Below are positions 53,593 through 61,883 of a DNA stretch of 64,000 nt, in pieces. The notes under the pieces were generated by a model. The model was not told the origin of the DNA and did no database searches. It saw nothing but the letters and a program-made list of their open reading frames with translations. Source of the DNA: a bacterium (GTDB taxonomy: Bacteria; Pseudomonadota; Alphaproteobacteria; Rhizobiales; Aestuariivirgaceae); NCBI GenBank assembly GCA_022842165.1, contig JALHQC010000003.1, positions 112,928 to 176,927 of the forward strand, read 5' to 3'. The stretch's first letter is position 1. Each line of letters opens with the position of its first letter. A program made the position numbers and the translations under genes.

Positions 53593-54597
53593 TCAGAAGT
53601 TCTTGCTGTAACTCAGGCGGATGTCGAAGCCCCTATAGCCGTCCTCGCCGAAATGGATGCCGCTCGACGCCGACAGCAGGCCCGCGAGCAGATTGGCATC
53701 GATGCCGATGCCAATGCGGGCGGTGAGAACTTCATCGTCGACGCCGCCGCCGAGAAGCCCAAGCGACTCGTCGTGGACGAGGTCAGCCAGGCCTGAAAAC
53801 TGGATGAAGGGCCGGATATCGTCGATCGTCGTGCCGATCTTGAAATCCGCCACCGCCGACAAGAGGAACAGGTCGACACCTTCGACGTGATTGACCTTCA
53901 CGCCGCCGCTTTCCTCGTCATAGGACTCGTTGTTCTGGTTGATGACGCGGAGGCCGCCGCGATAGATCAGCCACAGTGTCGGCGAACCGAGTTCGCCGCT
54001 CAGTGCGGCATCGGCAAACAGGCGCATCGCGTCATATTCGCCCTCGAACGCGCCCTTCGAGCGGCTGACATCGTAGTTGAGCCACTCCGCGCCGCCGAAC
54101 AGGTTCAATGCCATCTGCGGAGAGATGTGATGGATCACGCCGATGGTGCCGCCCACGCCCTTGCGTTTCACTTCACCGTCATTGTAGTCGGTATCGGTCT
54201 GGCCAACTTCGAACAGGATGCCGCCAACCAGCACGGTGTCCGGCGAAATCCACCGCGACAGCATGATGGTGCCCATGCCGTTCGTCGATTCGTAGCTGTA
54301 GCCGGAAGGACTGTCCTTCAGGTAGAGCATCTCGCCTCTGGCGGAAAAACCCCATTCGCAGGTATTGCGGCGGCCGGTGTCCACCACTTCCTCGTCGCGC
54401 TGATACTGGCAGTCGGAGAATTGCAGCGACTCGAGCGCCGCCGCCACTGTCATGTTGATGAGGCCGGACGCCACCAGACGGTCCACGCGGCCTTCAACGG
54501 CGGCGGCGGAGCCGGGAACATTCTTCGCTTCGGCCGTGTTCGCAAACACCAGAAGGAAAGGCAGCAATGCCAGCATCAAAAGGCGCAAGCGCATCAT
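53593..54597 (-). CDS. Outer-membrane beta-barrel protein (autotransporter-barrel-like)
   Basis: A 334-aa protein with a signal peptide (LLMLALLPFLLVFANTAEA). After a ~60-residue region with two cysteines, the sequence alternates polar and aromatic residues in about twelve strands (WGFSARGEMLYLKDS, TIMLSRWISPDTVLVGGI, MALNLFGGAEWLNYDV, YRGFDIRLSYSKNF). It ends in phenylalanine, as expected for BAM-inserted barrels. This fits an autotransporter-type barrel without a passenger; possible roles are in glycan or protein display. It is in the middle of the glycan/exosortase operon, 43 bp before the flippase-like gene. Confidence 0.72.
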   Translation of the reverse strand: MMRLRLLMLALLPFLLVFANTAEAKNVPGSAAAVEGRVDRLVASGLINMTVAAALESLQFSDCQYQRDEEVVDTGRRNTCEWGFSARGEMLYLKDSPSGYSYESTNGMGTIMLSRWISPDTVLVGGILFEVGQTDTDYNDGEVKRKGVGGTIGVIHHISPQMALNLFGGAEWLNYDVSRSKGAFEGEYDAMRLFADAALSGELGSPTLWLIYRGGLRVINQNNESYDEESGGVKVNHVEGVDLFLLSAVADFKIGTTIDDIRPFIQFSGLADLVHDESLGLLGGGVDDEVLTARIGIGIDANLLAGLLSASSGIHFGEDGYRGFDIRLSYSKNF

Positions 54598-54612
54598 TGT
54601 CCAACCCGGCTC

Positions 54613-54662
54613 TTATGCGAAAATGTGAAGTCCCCAGAGTGTCCACTTTTATGCGATTTTAC
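54613..54662. repeat. Paired TTATGCGA repeat
   Basis: Two copies of TTATGCGA start at 54613 and 54649, 36 bp apart, each followed by an A/T tract (AAAATGT and TTTTAC). They fill the 61-bp gap between the YYY-protein gene and the outer-membrane protein gene, with GTCCCCAG and GTCCAC between them. The pattern resembles terminal repeats of an insertion element, but no transposase is present. The second copy runs into the stop codon of the YYY gene. Confidence 0.4.
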
Positions 54663-56728
54663 AGGCTCCCGCAAGGACCACTTTCCATATCGTAAATCTG
54701 TGTGGAGCCAGCCTCCGCCCGCAACCGACCGGCTGCCTTGAGAGTGTCCTCGCGAAGTTCGGGATAGGCCCTGCGCTCGACATCGCCGACAATCACGTAG
54801 CGAACCGACAATTCTCCCAGAAGCCGGCACAACTCGTCAGTTGTCTTGGCGTTGTAAACCGCCGCAATGCGGCCCGAGATGGCGGCAACCGTGTCCCAGT
54901 CGCCTCGCCACAGCCACTCATGATTTCGCCAGCCCAAGGGTGACGGCTGGCCTGTCAATGCGGAGAAGCGCGAGGCATAGGTGTAGCTGTCGCCATCCGC
55001 CTCGAGAATCGTCTGCCCCGGATCGAGAACCAGAGACCTCACCACCGGCAGCAGCCTCTCTTCGCCCGGCGCCTCGCGCGCTACGAAGTCCAATCCGCCA
55101 AGCGAGTAGTCGTGAATGCGCATATGCGCCAGGCGGTCCTTCAGCCAGTAGTTGGGGTAGATGAGAGGCATCGACAGCGGAATGGCAATGACGAAGGGCA
55201 ATAGCTGCGTGTAGCGGCCCTTGAGCCGGCCGAGAAACAGGCCCGCCGTGATGCCCGCCGCGATGATGCCGATCGCCTGGCCCTGGAAGGTGAACTTGAA
55301 CATGGTGTTGGCGCGTGCATGATCGCTGCCGTAGATGTCCTTCACGTAGAAGATTTCGGGCAGCAGGAGAATGATCAGGGCCGCAGCCGCCAGCGCCGCA
55401 GCGAAGACCGCGGGGCCTGATCTGTGGCGGAAAAAAACATAGGCAATGACGGCGGCAATGCAGCCGGGCAGGATATTCATGTAGAGCACCAGCCACTGCC
55501 AGGCCGGCGTCGTCTTCTCGACGAGGCGGACGCCTTCGCTGAAGGGCCGGAACTGCGCCAAAAACGGCATCGCCACGAGCAGCGCGACGGCGATGACCGC
55601 GAGCCCTTGCAAGGCCAGCCGCAGCAATGCGCCAGCAGAGAGCTTGGGCGAAGCCTGCCACGACAAAAAGCCGACAATCGTGATCACCAGCCCGTAGAGA
55701 ATAAAATCCCAGGTGTTGGTCATGATCGAAAGGCCGAGCAGGAAGCCCGCCGCAACAAGATGCAGGATCCTGATGCGGGTGTTGGGAGGCAGGCCCGGGG
55801 CAGCCGGCGCCACAGCGTGGAACAGCACGAAGAGCAGCAGCATGTTGACGGTGAGGTTCAGCACATGGCCGTGCATGTCGCCCACGGCAAATCCGTAAGC
55901 CGTCATCTCGGTGAATGCCTTGTCGTCGGTCGGAGGATCGAAGCCGATAAAGCGCGTCGAGTCGGGATAATAGAAATAGTCGCGCCCGGTCTTCGAATTG
56001 GCCCAGTCCCGGAAGGTGCCATAAACGACGGCGTGAAAATTTCCGCCCAGCACCACGCAGCTGGCGGTGAGGGCGGCGGTGACGCGCGAAACATTGCGGC
56101 CGGCGGTGGACAGGGCGTCGCGCACCAGGGCGTAAACAAGGCTTGCGACCAGCGCGAAGATGGTCGCCATCATCAGGTTATAGCCGTGGTCCGCCGGCAC
56201 GCCGGAGGCCAGCGCCAGCCATGATGCGGTGATATGTCCGAAGTAGTAGTAGTTGATCGGGTCGCCGCCGTACCACATGTCGGGCGGCGGCATGGCATCG
56301 GCGCGCATGCCGGCATTCATGAATCCGAAGTCCATGAATTTCTCGAGCCCGTAGATATCGGGGTTGGTCACACGGATCAAGGCGCCGATCGCCAGGAAGC
56401 CAATGAAGACAAGTTCGCGCCCCGCGGCATCGCGCAGCGGCAAGGGCAGGTGCCGCGCCCGCAAGAGGAAACCCAGCAGGGCGAGGCAGGCGATTCCGGC
56501 AATGACGCCCGAGCGCGCGAACGACAGCAAACCAAGCGAGCTTGCCAGCCACGCGGCATAGGCCGCGAGCAATATGCCGGCCGCCTTCGCCGCCAGGTAG
56601 CCGCGATCGATGCTATATGGAAACAGCCTTGCGCATAGCGGCCAGGCCAGAAAACCGCAGAGGGTTATCGCAATCCACCAGGCCCCGAGAGAGGCCAGGG
56701 AACCGTCAGTCAGCGCTCTCATGGACAT
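54659..56728 (-). CDS. DUF2298 (Chlor_Arch_YYY) multi-pass membrane protein
   Basis: A 689-aa membrane protein with about twelve to fourteen helices that I match to the DUF2298 'YYY' family. The eponymous NYYYFGHITASWLALASG motif is present, as are the acidic EKFMDFGFMNAG loop, VGDMHGHVLNLTVNML and NTMFKFTFQGQAIGI. The family resembles GT-C glycosyltransferases and is best known from Chloroflexi and Archaea, so its presence here is unusual. A C-terminal soluble part ends in SLVLDPGQTILEAD and YVIVGDVERRAYPE. It overlaps the upstream GT2 gene by 23 bp. A sugar-transfer role is inferred from fold and context. Confidence 0.82.
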   Translation of the reverse strand: MSMRALTDGSLASLGAWWIAITLCGFLAWPLCARLFPYSIDRGYLAAKAAGILLAAYAAWLASSLGLLSFARSGVIAGIACLALLGFLLRARHLPLPLRDAAGRELVFIGFLAIGALIRVTNPDIYGLEKFMDFGFMNAGMRADAMPPPDMWYGGDPINYYYFGHITASWLALASGVPADHGYNLMMATIFALVASLVYALVRDALSTAGRNVSRVTAALTASCVVLGGNFHAVVYGTFRDWANSKTGRDYFYYPDSTRFIGFDPPTDDKAFTEMTAYGFAVGDMHGHVLNLTVNMLLLFVLFHAVAPAAPGLPPNTRIRILHLVAAGFLLGLSIMTNTWDFILYGLVITIVGFLSWQASPKLSAGALLRLALQGLAVIAVALLVAMPFLAQFRPFSEGVRLVEKTTPAWQWLVLYMNILPGCIAAVIAYVFFRHRSGPAVFAAALAAAALIILLLPEIFYVKDIYGSDHARANTMFKFTFQGQAIGIIAAGITAGLFLGRLKGRYTQLLPFVIAIPLSMPLIYPNYWLKDRLAHMRIHDYSLGGLDFVAREAPGEERLLPVVRSLVLDPGQTILEADGDSYTYASRFSALTGQPSPLGWRNHEWLWRGDWDTVAAISGRIAAVYNAKTTDELCRLLGELSVRYVIVGDVERRAYPELREDTLKAAGRLRAEAGSTQIYDMESGPCGSL

Positions 56729-57446
56729 AGGCCCCGAAAGCCGCAGACTTCACCGCCGCACCGAAGACCCTGATCTCGGCCAGTGCAAACCAGCAGAAGC
56801 GCATCAGGCGTTTGGCGTTGAGCGTCGATTCGCCATGCGGGCGCTCGAAATGCGCCACCGGCGTCTGCACCACGCGCAGCGAGTTGTTCTTGAGCAGGGA
56901 CGCCGCGAGCAGGACGGAGGGAATCCAGCTTCCGGGCTTTATCAGCCCGCTCGATGCCTTCCAGGCGCGCCGCGACACGATCTTGTAGGGTGCGCCGCCG
57001 TCCTGTGGCGCGACGCCGGCATAGAGCCGCAGCGCCGCCTTCATCAGCGCCGATATCACCAGCCGCAGCGCCGGATCGCGGCGTGGCAGCCGCACGCCCA
57101 GAAAGGCATCGTAGGTGTCGCGACTTGACCAATGCGCCGCAAATTCCTGTAGGCCGATCTGGCAGTCGCTGTCGAGCAGCAGCAGCCAGTCCCCCGTCGA
57201 TACATCGATCCCGTGGCGGAGCGCCGCGCCATGACCGGCGTTCGCCTGTTTCACCAGCCTGATGAAGGGATATTGCGCCTGATACCCGGCCACGATTTCC
57301 GCCGTGCGGTCCTTGCTGCCGTCGTCGATGACGATGAATTCCACATCGCCGGCGGCGGGCACGACGTGCTTCACGACGTCCGCCATTGCGTCGGCAATCG
57401 TCATTTCTTCGTTGTAGGCAGGCATGACGACGGACAGCGCGGGCAT
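56706..57446 (-). CDS. Family 2 glycosyltransferase (dolichyl/polyprenyl-phosphate sugar synthase-like)
   Basis: A 246-aa GT-A glycosyltransferase. The N-terminus LSVVMPAYNEEMTIADAM, the FIVIDDGSKDRTAEI motif, ANAGHGAALRHGI and the DSDCQ DxD-type motif all match family 2. It resembles dolichol-phosphate mannosyltransferase in lacking membrane helices, so it probably makes a polyprenol-phosphate sugar in the cytoplasm for the GT-C enzymes of this locus. It is the first gene of the seven-gene minus-strand operon, divergent from glf across 101 bp. The sugar is not known. Confidence 0.87.
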   Translation of the reverse strand: MPALSVVMPAYNEEMTIADAMADVVKHVVPAAGDVEFIVIDDGSKDRTAEIVAGYQAQYPFIRLVKQANAGHGAALRHGIDVSTGDWLLLLDSDCQIGLQEFAAHWSSRDTYDAFLGVRLPRRDPALRLVISALMKAALRLYAGVAPQDGGAPYKIVSRRAWKASSGLIKPGSWIPSVLLAASLLKNNSLRVVQTPVAHFERPHGESTLNAKRLMRFCWFALAEIRVFGAAVKSAAFGAYVHESAD

Positions 57447-57547
57447 TTCAGAACTCTATGGAGGGAAAGCAGCAGCGATCACATTGCATCAATTCCAATG
57501 CCGTGTACAGTGACGTCTTGCCGGGAAAATCCTGTTATTAGAGCAAG

Positions 57548-58714
57548 ATGACAATCACGAAAGCAAAGGTGCTGATCGCCGGTGCAGGGTTCAGCGGCGC
57601 GACGCTCGCCCGCATCCTGGCGGAAGCCGGCTTTTGCTGCGTGGTGCTGGACGAGCGGCGCCACAGCGCCGGCAACTGCCATACCGAGCGCGACGAGGCG
57701 ACCGGCATCATGGTGCACCGCTATGGCCCGCACATCTTTCACACCGACGACGACCGGATCTGGCGCTTCATCCGCCGCTTCGGCGAATTCATGCCCTACC
57801 GCCACCAGGTACTGACGACAGCGGGCGGGCGCGTCTACAGCATGCCGGTCAATCTTCTGACCATCAACCAGTTCTTCGGGAAAGCCTTCACCCCTGAGGA
57901 GGCCGAGGCCTTCGTCGCGTCGAGGACGCTGGCCATTGCGGAGCCCGAAACTTTCGAAGATCAGGCGCTGTCGACGATCGGGCCGGAACTCTATGAAGCA
58001 TTTTTCCGTGACTATACCGCCAAGCAGTGGGGCCGCAGTCCACGCGAGCTTCCGGCATCGATCCTGAAGCGCCTTCCCGTCCGCTTCACCTATGACAACA
58101 ATTATTTCCGGCACTCGCAACAAGCGATGCCGCGCCACGGCTATACGCAGGTGGTGGAAAACATGCTGCGCCACCCCGGCATCGAAGTGAGGCTTGGCGA
58201 AAGCTATGACGCCGCCGCGCCTCATGACGGGTTTGCGCATGTCTTCTATACCGGCCAGATCGACCGCTATTTCGGCTACCGTCTAGGCAGGCTTTCCTAC
58301 CGCACGCTTGACTTCGAAGAGGTCAGGTCGCGCGCCGTGCTGCAGGGAACGGCCGTCATGAATTTCGGCGACTTGAGCGTTCCATGGACGCGGGTAACCG
58401 AGTTCCGCTATTTTGCGCCGTGGGAAACGCCTTCGGGGGAGGGCTCGATCTCCTATCGCGAGTATGTGCGCGAATGCGGTCCTGACGACATTCCTTATTA
58501 TCCGGTGCATCTGGCAAAGGAACAGGCGCTCCTGCGTGACTATGTCGGCCTGGCGGAAGTGCAACACGGTGTCACGTTCCTCGGGCGCCTCGGAAACTAT
58601 GCCTATCTCGACATGGACATGGCGATCGCCCGCGCCATGGAAGTTGCCGAGCGGGCCATCCGCTCGTTCCGCGAGCGGGTTGCCATGCCGGTTTTCGTGC
58701 ACCGGCCCCAATGA
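57548..58714 (+). CDS. glf: UDP-galactopyranose mutase
   Basis: A 388-aa flavoenzyme interconverting UDP-galactopyranose and UDP-galactofuranose. It has the FAD site VLIAGAGFSGATLARIL, the RYGPHIFHTDDDRIW motif, the conserved YNNYF-like DNNYFRHSQQAMPRHGYTQ, and the C-terminal FLGRLGNYAYLDMDMAI. Its length matches bacterial Glf. It indicates a galactofuranose-containing glycan, and together with the DprE1/DprE2/UbiA set it recalls the precursors of mycobacterial arabinogalactan. It leads the short plus-strand pair with the UbiA gene, 13 bp apart. Confidence 0.94.
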   Translation: MTITKAKVLIAGAGFSGATLARILAEAGFCCVVLDERRHSAGNCHTERDEATGIMVHRYGPHIFHTDDDRIWRFIRRFGEFMPYRHQVLTTAGGRVYSMPVNLLTINQFFGKAFTPEEAEAFVASRTLAIAEPETFEDQALSTIGPELYEAFFRDYTAKQWGRSPRELPASILKRLPVRFTYDNNYFRHSQQAMPRHGYTQVVENMLRHPGIEVRLGESYDAAAPHDGFAHVFYTGQIDRYFGYRLGRLSYRTLDFEEVRSRAVLQGTAVMNFGDLSVPWTRVTEFRYFAPWETPSGEGSISYREYVRECGPDDIPYYPVHLAKEQALLRDYVGLAEVQHGVTFLGRLGNYAYLDMDMAIARAMEVAERAIRSFRERVAMPVFVHRPQ

Positions 58715-58727
58715 GCGGAGAGCGCGG

Positions 58728-59633
58728 ATGACGCATGCCGGGCAGGCCAAGGCTACCAGCGCCGCCGAATACGCGAGGCTGCTGCGCGTGCCCTACTGGA
58801 GCAAGAACCTGTTGATCTTCGTGCCGGCCTTTCTCGCCAATGCCCTCGAGGCTCCCGGCGTGTTGCTCGACTGCGCGCTCGGTTTTCTGCTGCTCGGTAT
58901 CTGCGCGTCCGGAACCTACATCGCCAACGATCTCTACGACGTCAAGACCGACCGGGCGCATGCGACGAAGCGCAACCGCCCGCTGGCGCGGAAGTCCGTC
59001 GATCCGGTGCGGGCGGCGCTGCTTGCGGGAGGCCTCATCACCGTGCCGCTGATCGCGGCATCGTTCTGGAACCCGCCTTTCGCAGCCTGCCTGCTGGCCT
59101 ATTGCGTGGCGAGTGGCATCTACACCGTGCTGATCAAGCCGCTGAAACTCGCCGATGCGTTCTGGCTCTCCGGCATGCATACATCGAGGCTGCTCATGGG
59201 CGTGGTGCTGGCCGATGTCGTCCTGTCGGGATGGCTTATCGGCTTTTCCCTGTTCTTCTTCCTGTCGCTGGCCTTCGCAAAGCGCCATTGCGAGGTCGTT
59301 CTCACTTCACGCAGCGCCGGCAGCAGTCTTGCAGACAGGCCCTATGGCCCTGCCGACATGCCGCTGATCCTGGCTTTCGGCGCCAGTGCGGCCATGGCCT
59401 CGCTTGTTGTCCTGGCGCTTTACGTGACCGACGGCGAACACTCGGCGCAATACTACCGCCAGCCTGCCTATCTGTGGTTCGCCGTCGCCATCGTGGGGGC
59501 ATGGCTGGTCCATATCTGGCGGCATGCCCACGGCGGCACGATGACGGCCGATCCCGTGAACCACGCGCTGCGCGACCGGACGAGCCTCGTTCTCTTCATC
59601 CTGCTCATGGTGACGATGCTGCTGGCCAAGTGA
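58728..59633 (+). CDS. UbiA-family prenyltransferase, probable decaprenyl-phosphate phosphoribosyltransferase
   Basis: A 301-aa integral membrane enzyme with about eight to nine helices. The Asp-rich motif is NDLYDVKTDRAHATKRNRPLA, which matches Rv3806c-type 5-phosphoribosyl-1-diphosphate:decaprenyl-phosphate phosphoribosyltransferases better than ubiquinone UbiA. A second motif is seen in SGMHTSRLLMGVVLAD. It makes the first lipid-linked intermediate, decaprenylphosphoryl-5-phosphoribose, which would feed DprE1/DprE2 after a dephosphorylation step whose enzyme I do not see here. It follows glf by 13 bp with a GGAGAG ribosome site. Confidence 0.86.
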   Translation: MTHAGQAKATSAAEYARLLRVPYWSKNLLIFVPAFLANALEAPGVLLDCALGFLLLGICASGTYIANDLYDVKTDRAHATKRNRPLARKSVDPVRAALLAGGLITVPLIAASFWNPPFAACLLAYCVASGIYTVLIKPLKLADAFWLSGMHTSRLLMGVVLADVVLSGWLIGFSLFFFLSLAFAKRHCEVVLTSRSAGSSLADRPYGPADMPLILAFGASAAMASLVVLALYVTDGEHSAQYYRQPAYLWFAVAIVGAWLVHIWRHAHGGTMTADPVNHALRDRTSLVLFILLMVTMLLAK

Positions 59634-59674
59634 TCGGACCGAGCGGCGGCCCGTATCCAGATCGCATGCTGCGA

Positions 59675-61213
59675 TCATTGCGGCTTCAGAATATAGACCG
59701 TGCGGCCGCTGCAGGTTTCAATGGCGCGCGGAGCGGGCAGCGCCGCCAGGGCTACCGGATCGAAATAATTCCGGTCGACGATCATCTCGTATGGCCTGTC
59801 GAGGTCCAATCGCCGCGTCTGGTTCCAGTTCCGGGGTTTGAAATCGCGGCCCGCGGATATCAGTGTCAGGCCCTGCCGGCTCAGGGGCCGCATCGGAATG
59901 GCATCCCAGTATTCGGCGGCGCCGTAGGAAACGCCGTAGCGCCTCGCGAGATCGTCGAGGCATTCCGCCAGCGGCAGAATCAGCGGCGTGCCAAAGTTGC
60001 GCTGCGAGGGCATGATGACCGTATGGGTGGCGGACAGGACGATCGCCGCGGCGACGAGCATGAGCCCCGGCTTTCTCATGCCCGCCAGAGCCGCTAGGCG
60101 CAGGAACAGGATCGGCAGGAAAACGCAGGCCATCACAAGGTCCGTCAGCCGGTAATGGAGAACCGGTTCAAGCGTGCTGCCGGCATGAACAACGGCCATC
60201 AGCGGAAAATAGACGAGCACATAGACCGCCAGCAGAAGCCATGGCGTGTCCTGCAGGAGAGCTAAGCGGCGCGCTATCATTTCCGCGGCGAGACCGGCGA
60301 GAGCGAGAACGGGCGCGGCGATCGTGCCGTAGAATATCCACGGCAGCGAAACGCGCAGATCATGCGCCAGGCGAAACATTTCGAACATGTTCGGCCAGAA
60401 CTCGGCAAGGCGCGGCGCCACCACCACGCCCGGGTTGTCAGGGCGCCACAGCATGTCGGCCAGCACGCCTGCCGCCGCCGCCAGCGCCAGCGAAGCTGCC
60501 AACCACAGGCAGGCCCTGCGATGCCGGGGGCTGGCAACGGCATGCGCCAGCAGGCTGGCGGCGAGCGGTGCCGCGATGCTGACGGCGGCAAGCCGGTCGC
60601 TGAAGGCGAGGAGCCCCGCCAGCAGCGTGGCGAAGGCCGCCCAGCCGCGGCTGCCGCCTTCGCCCAATCGCCGCGAAACGCCGCGGATCGCCGCAGCGAG
60701 GATGAGCGGGGTGAACACCGCCATTCCGGAATGGAAATTCGGCGCGGCGATCAGGTTGCCGGGGTAGGGGCCAACCAGCAGCAGCGACCCGGCGAGCGTC
60801 ACCGTCAGGCTCGCCGCCGCTGCCGCCGCCCAGCCTGCCAGGCATCGCCTGGCGAGCAGATAGCTGCCCAGCGTCAGCACCAGCAGGGATATCGCGCCAT
60901 AAAATGGGATGACGGCGTCGAAAGGCCATCCGGCCACGGCAAAGGGGTAGAGGAGGAACAGTTCCGGGAAAAGATAGTTGGCGTTCGGCAGCGTCCAGTC
61001 CAGCACGGCGGAGGGATCGGCGGCGACGTCGAGCGCGAGATTATAGGCCGACGCCATGTCGGCCGTCAGAAACCGGTCGAGGCTGGCCCTGTCGCGGGTC
61101 AGCTGCAGATAGAACAGCGACGACATCGCCGCCCAGGCCGCCAACGGCATGGCGATGCCGGCGAAGGCCGCCGGCGCGCGGTGCTTGCCGATCGGGGTCA
61201 CGAGGGGGGCCAT
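59675..61213 (-). CDS. Multi-pass membrane protein, GT-C-like, function unknown
   Basis: A 512-aa polytopic protein with about eleven helices and a ~100-residue soluble C-terminus. An acidic first loop (FLTADMASAYNLALDVAADP) and a PNANYLFPELFLLYPFAVAG segment recall GT-C glycosyltransferases, but I do not recognise a named family. It lies tail-to-tail with the UbiA gene and 24 bp from the ialB-like gene on the same strand, so it may be part of the glycan locus. Arabinofuranosyltransferase activity is a possibility only by context. Confidence 0.6.
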   Translation of the reverse strand: MAPLVTPIGKHRAPAAFAGIAMPLAAWAAMSSLFYLQLTRDRASLDRFLTADMASAYNLALDVAADPSAVLDWTLPNANYLFPELFLLYPFAVAGWPFDAVIPFYGAISLLVLTLGSYLLARRCLAGWAAAAAASLTVTLAGSLLLVGPYPGNLIAAPNFHSGMAVFTPLILAAAIRGVSRRLGEGGSRGWAAFATLLAGLLAFSDRLAAVSIAAPLAASLLAHAVASPRHRRACLWLAASLALAAAAGVLADMLWRPDNPGVVVAPRLAEFWPNMFEMFRLAHDLRVSLPWIFYGTIAAPVLALAGLAAEMIARRLALLQDTPWLLLAVYVLVYFPLMAVVHAGSTLEPVLHYRLTDLVMACVFLPILFLRLAALAGMRKPGLMLVAAAIVLSATHTVIMPSQRNFGTPLILPLAECLDDLARRYGVSYGAAEYWDAIPMRPLSRQGLTLISAGRDFKPRNWNQTRRLDLDRPYEMIVDRNYFDPVALAALPAPRAIETCSGRTVYILKPQ

Positions 61214-61237
61214 TCGGAAAAGCGGCCCGCCGCCGCC

Positions 61238-61789
61238 CTATTCCGCCTTGTAGCCCGTGTAGGCGGCCGTGAAGCCCTTGAGCGATACGGCGAGTGCCGC
61301 GGCCTTGGCATTGAGCGGCGTCAGCGTCAGCGTCGCCTTCTTGCCGGCCTTCAGGGCATCGACGGTCTCACCCGTCAGTTCGGCCACGGCTTCGCAGAAC
61401 TTCGGCGTGCAGGTGCGGTATTCGACCTGCAGGAGGTTCGCGTCATCGACGTCCAGCCGCACGCCGGGCTTCAGCAGCATGCCGGTGGGCGTCTGGAAGC
61501 TCATCACCTCGCGGCCCTCGTTGTCGCGGCCGATCAGCCAGGTGAGGATGACCTGCTTGCTCTTGGCGGTGCCCACCTTCTGCAGCATCTTGCAGCGCTT
61601 GCGGTCGCCCGGCCTTTCGGTGCAATCGAGCGTCCAGTCGCCGATCTGCTGGGTGATGCGCTTGACGTTCGTCGACAGGGCGGCCTTTTCCGGCGGCTGG
61701 TCCTCGGTCTGCGCGGTGACGATCGAAGCACTTGCGCCCGCCACCGCGAGGCCCAAGAGAAGTCCCGAAATCTGCAGTGTTTTCTTCAT
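61238..61789 (-). CDS. Invasion-associated locus B (IalB) family protein
   Basis: A 183-aa secreted protein. A signal peptide (LLLGLAVAGASASIVTAQT) is followed by the IalB domain: IGDWTLDCTERPG, KRCKMLQKVG, LLKPGVRLDVDDANLLQVEYRTC and a pairing Cys in CTPKFCEAVAEL. The four cysteines suggest disulfides in the periplasm. The family is common in Hyphomicrobiales and is named from Bartonella, but a general envelope role is likely. It lies between the unknown membrane protein and the GT4 glycosyltransferase on the same strand. Confidence 0.88.
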   Translation of the reverse strand: MKKTLQISGLLLGLAVAGASASIVTAQTEDQPPEKAALSTNVKRITQQIGDWTLDCTERPGDRKRCKMLQKVGTAKSKQVILTWLIGRDNEGREVMSFQTPTGMLLKPGVRLDVDDANLLQVEYRTCTPKFCEAVAELTGETVDALKAGKKATLTLTPLNAKAAALAVSLKGFTAAYTGYKAE

Positions 61790-61883
61790 GTGATCACCTT
61801 GTTTGTTGGTCAGCGCCGATGGCGTCGTTCAGTGTCGGCGCCGGACGGCCGCGAAGCCAGTCCCTCCGGCCGCCCTCTCAGGC

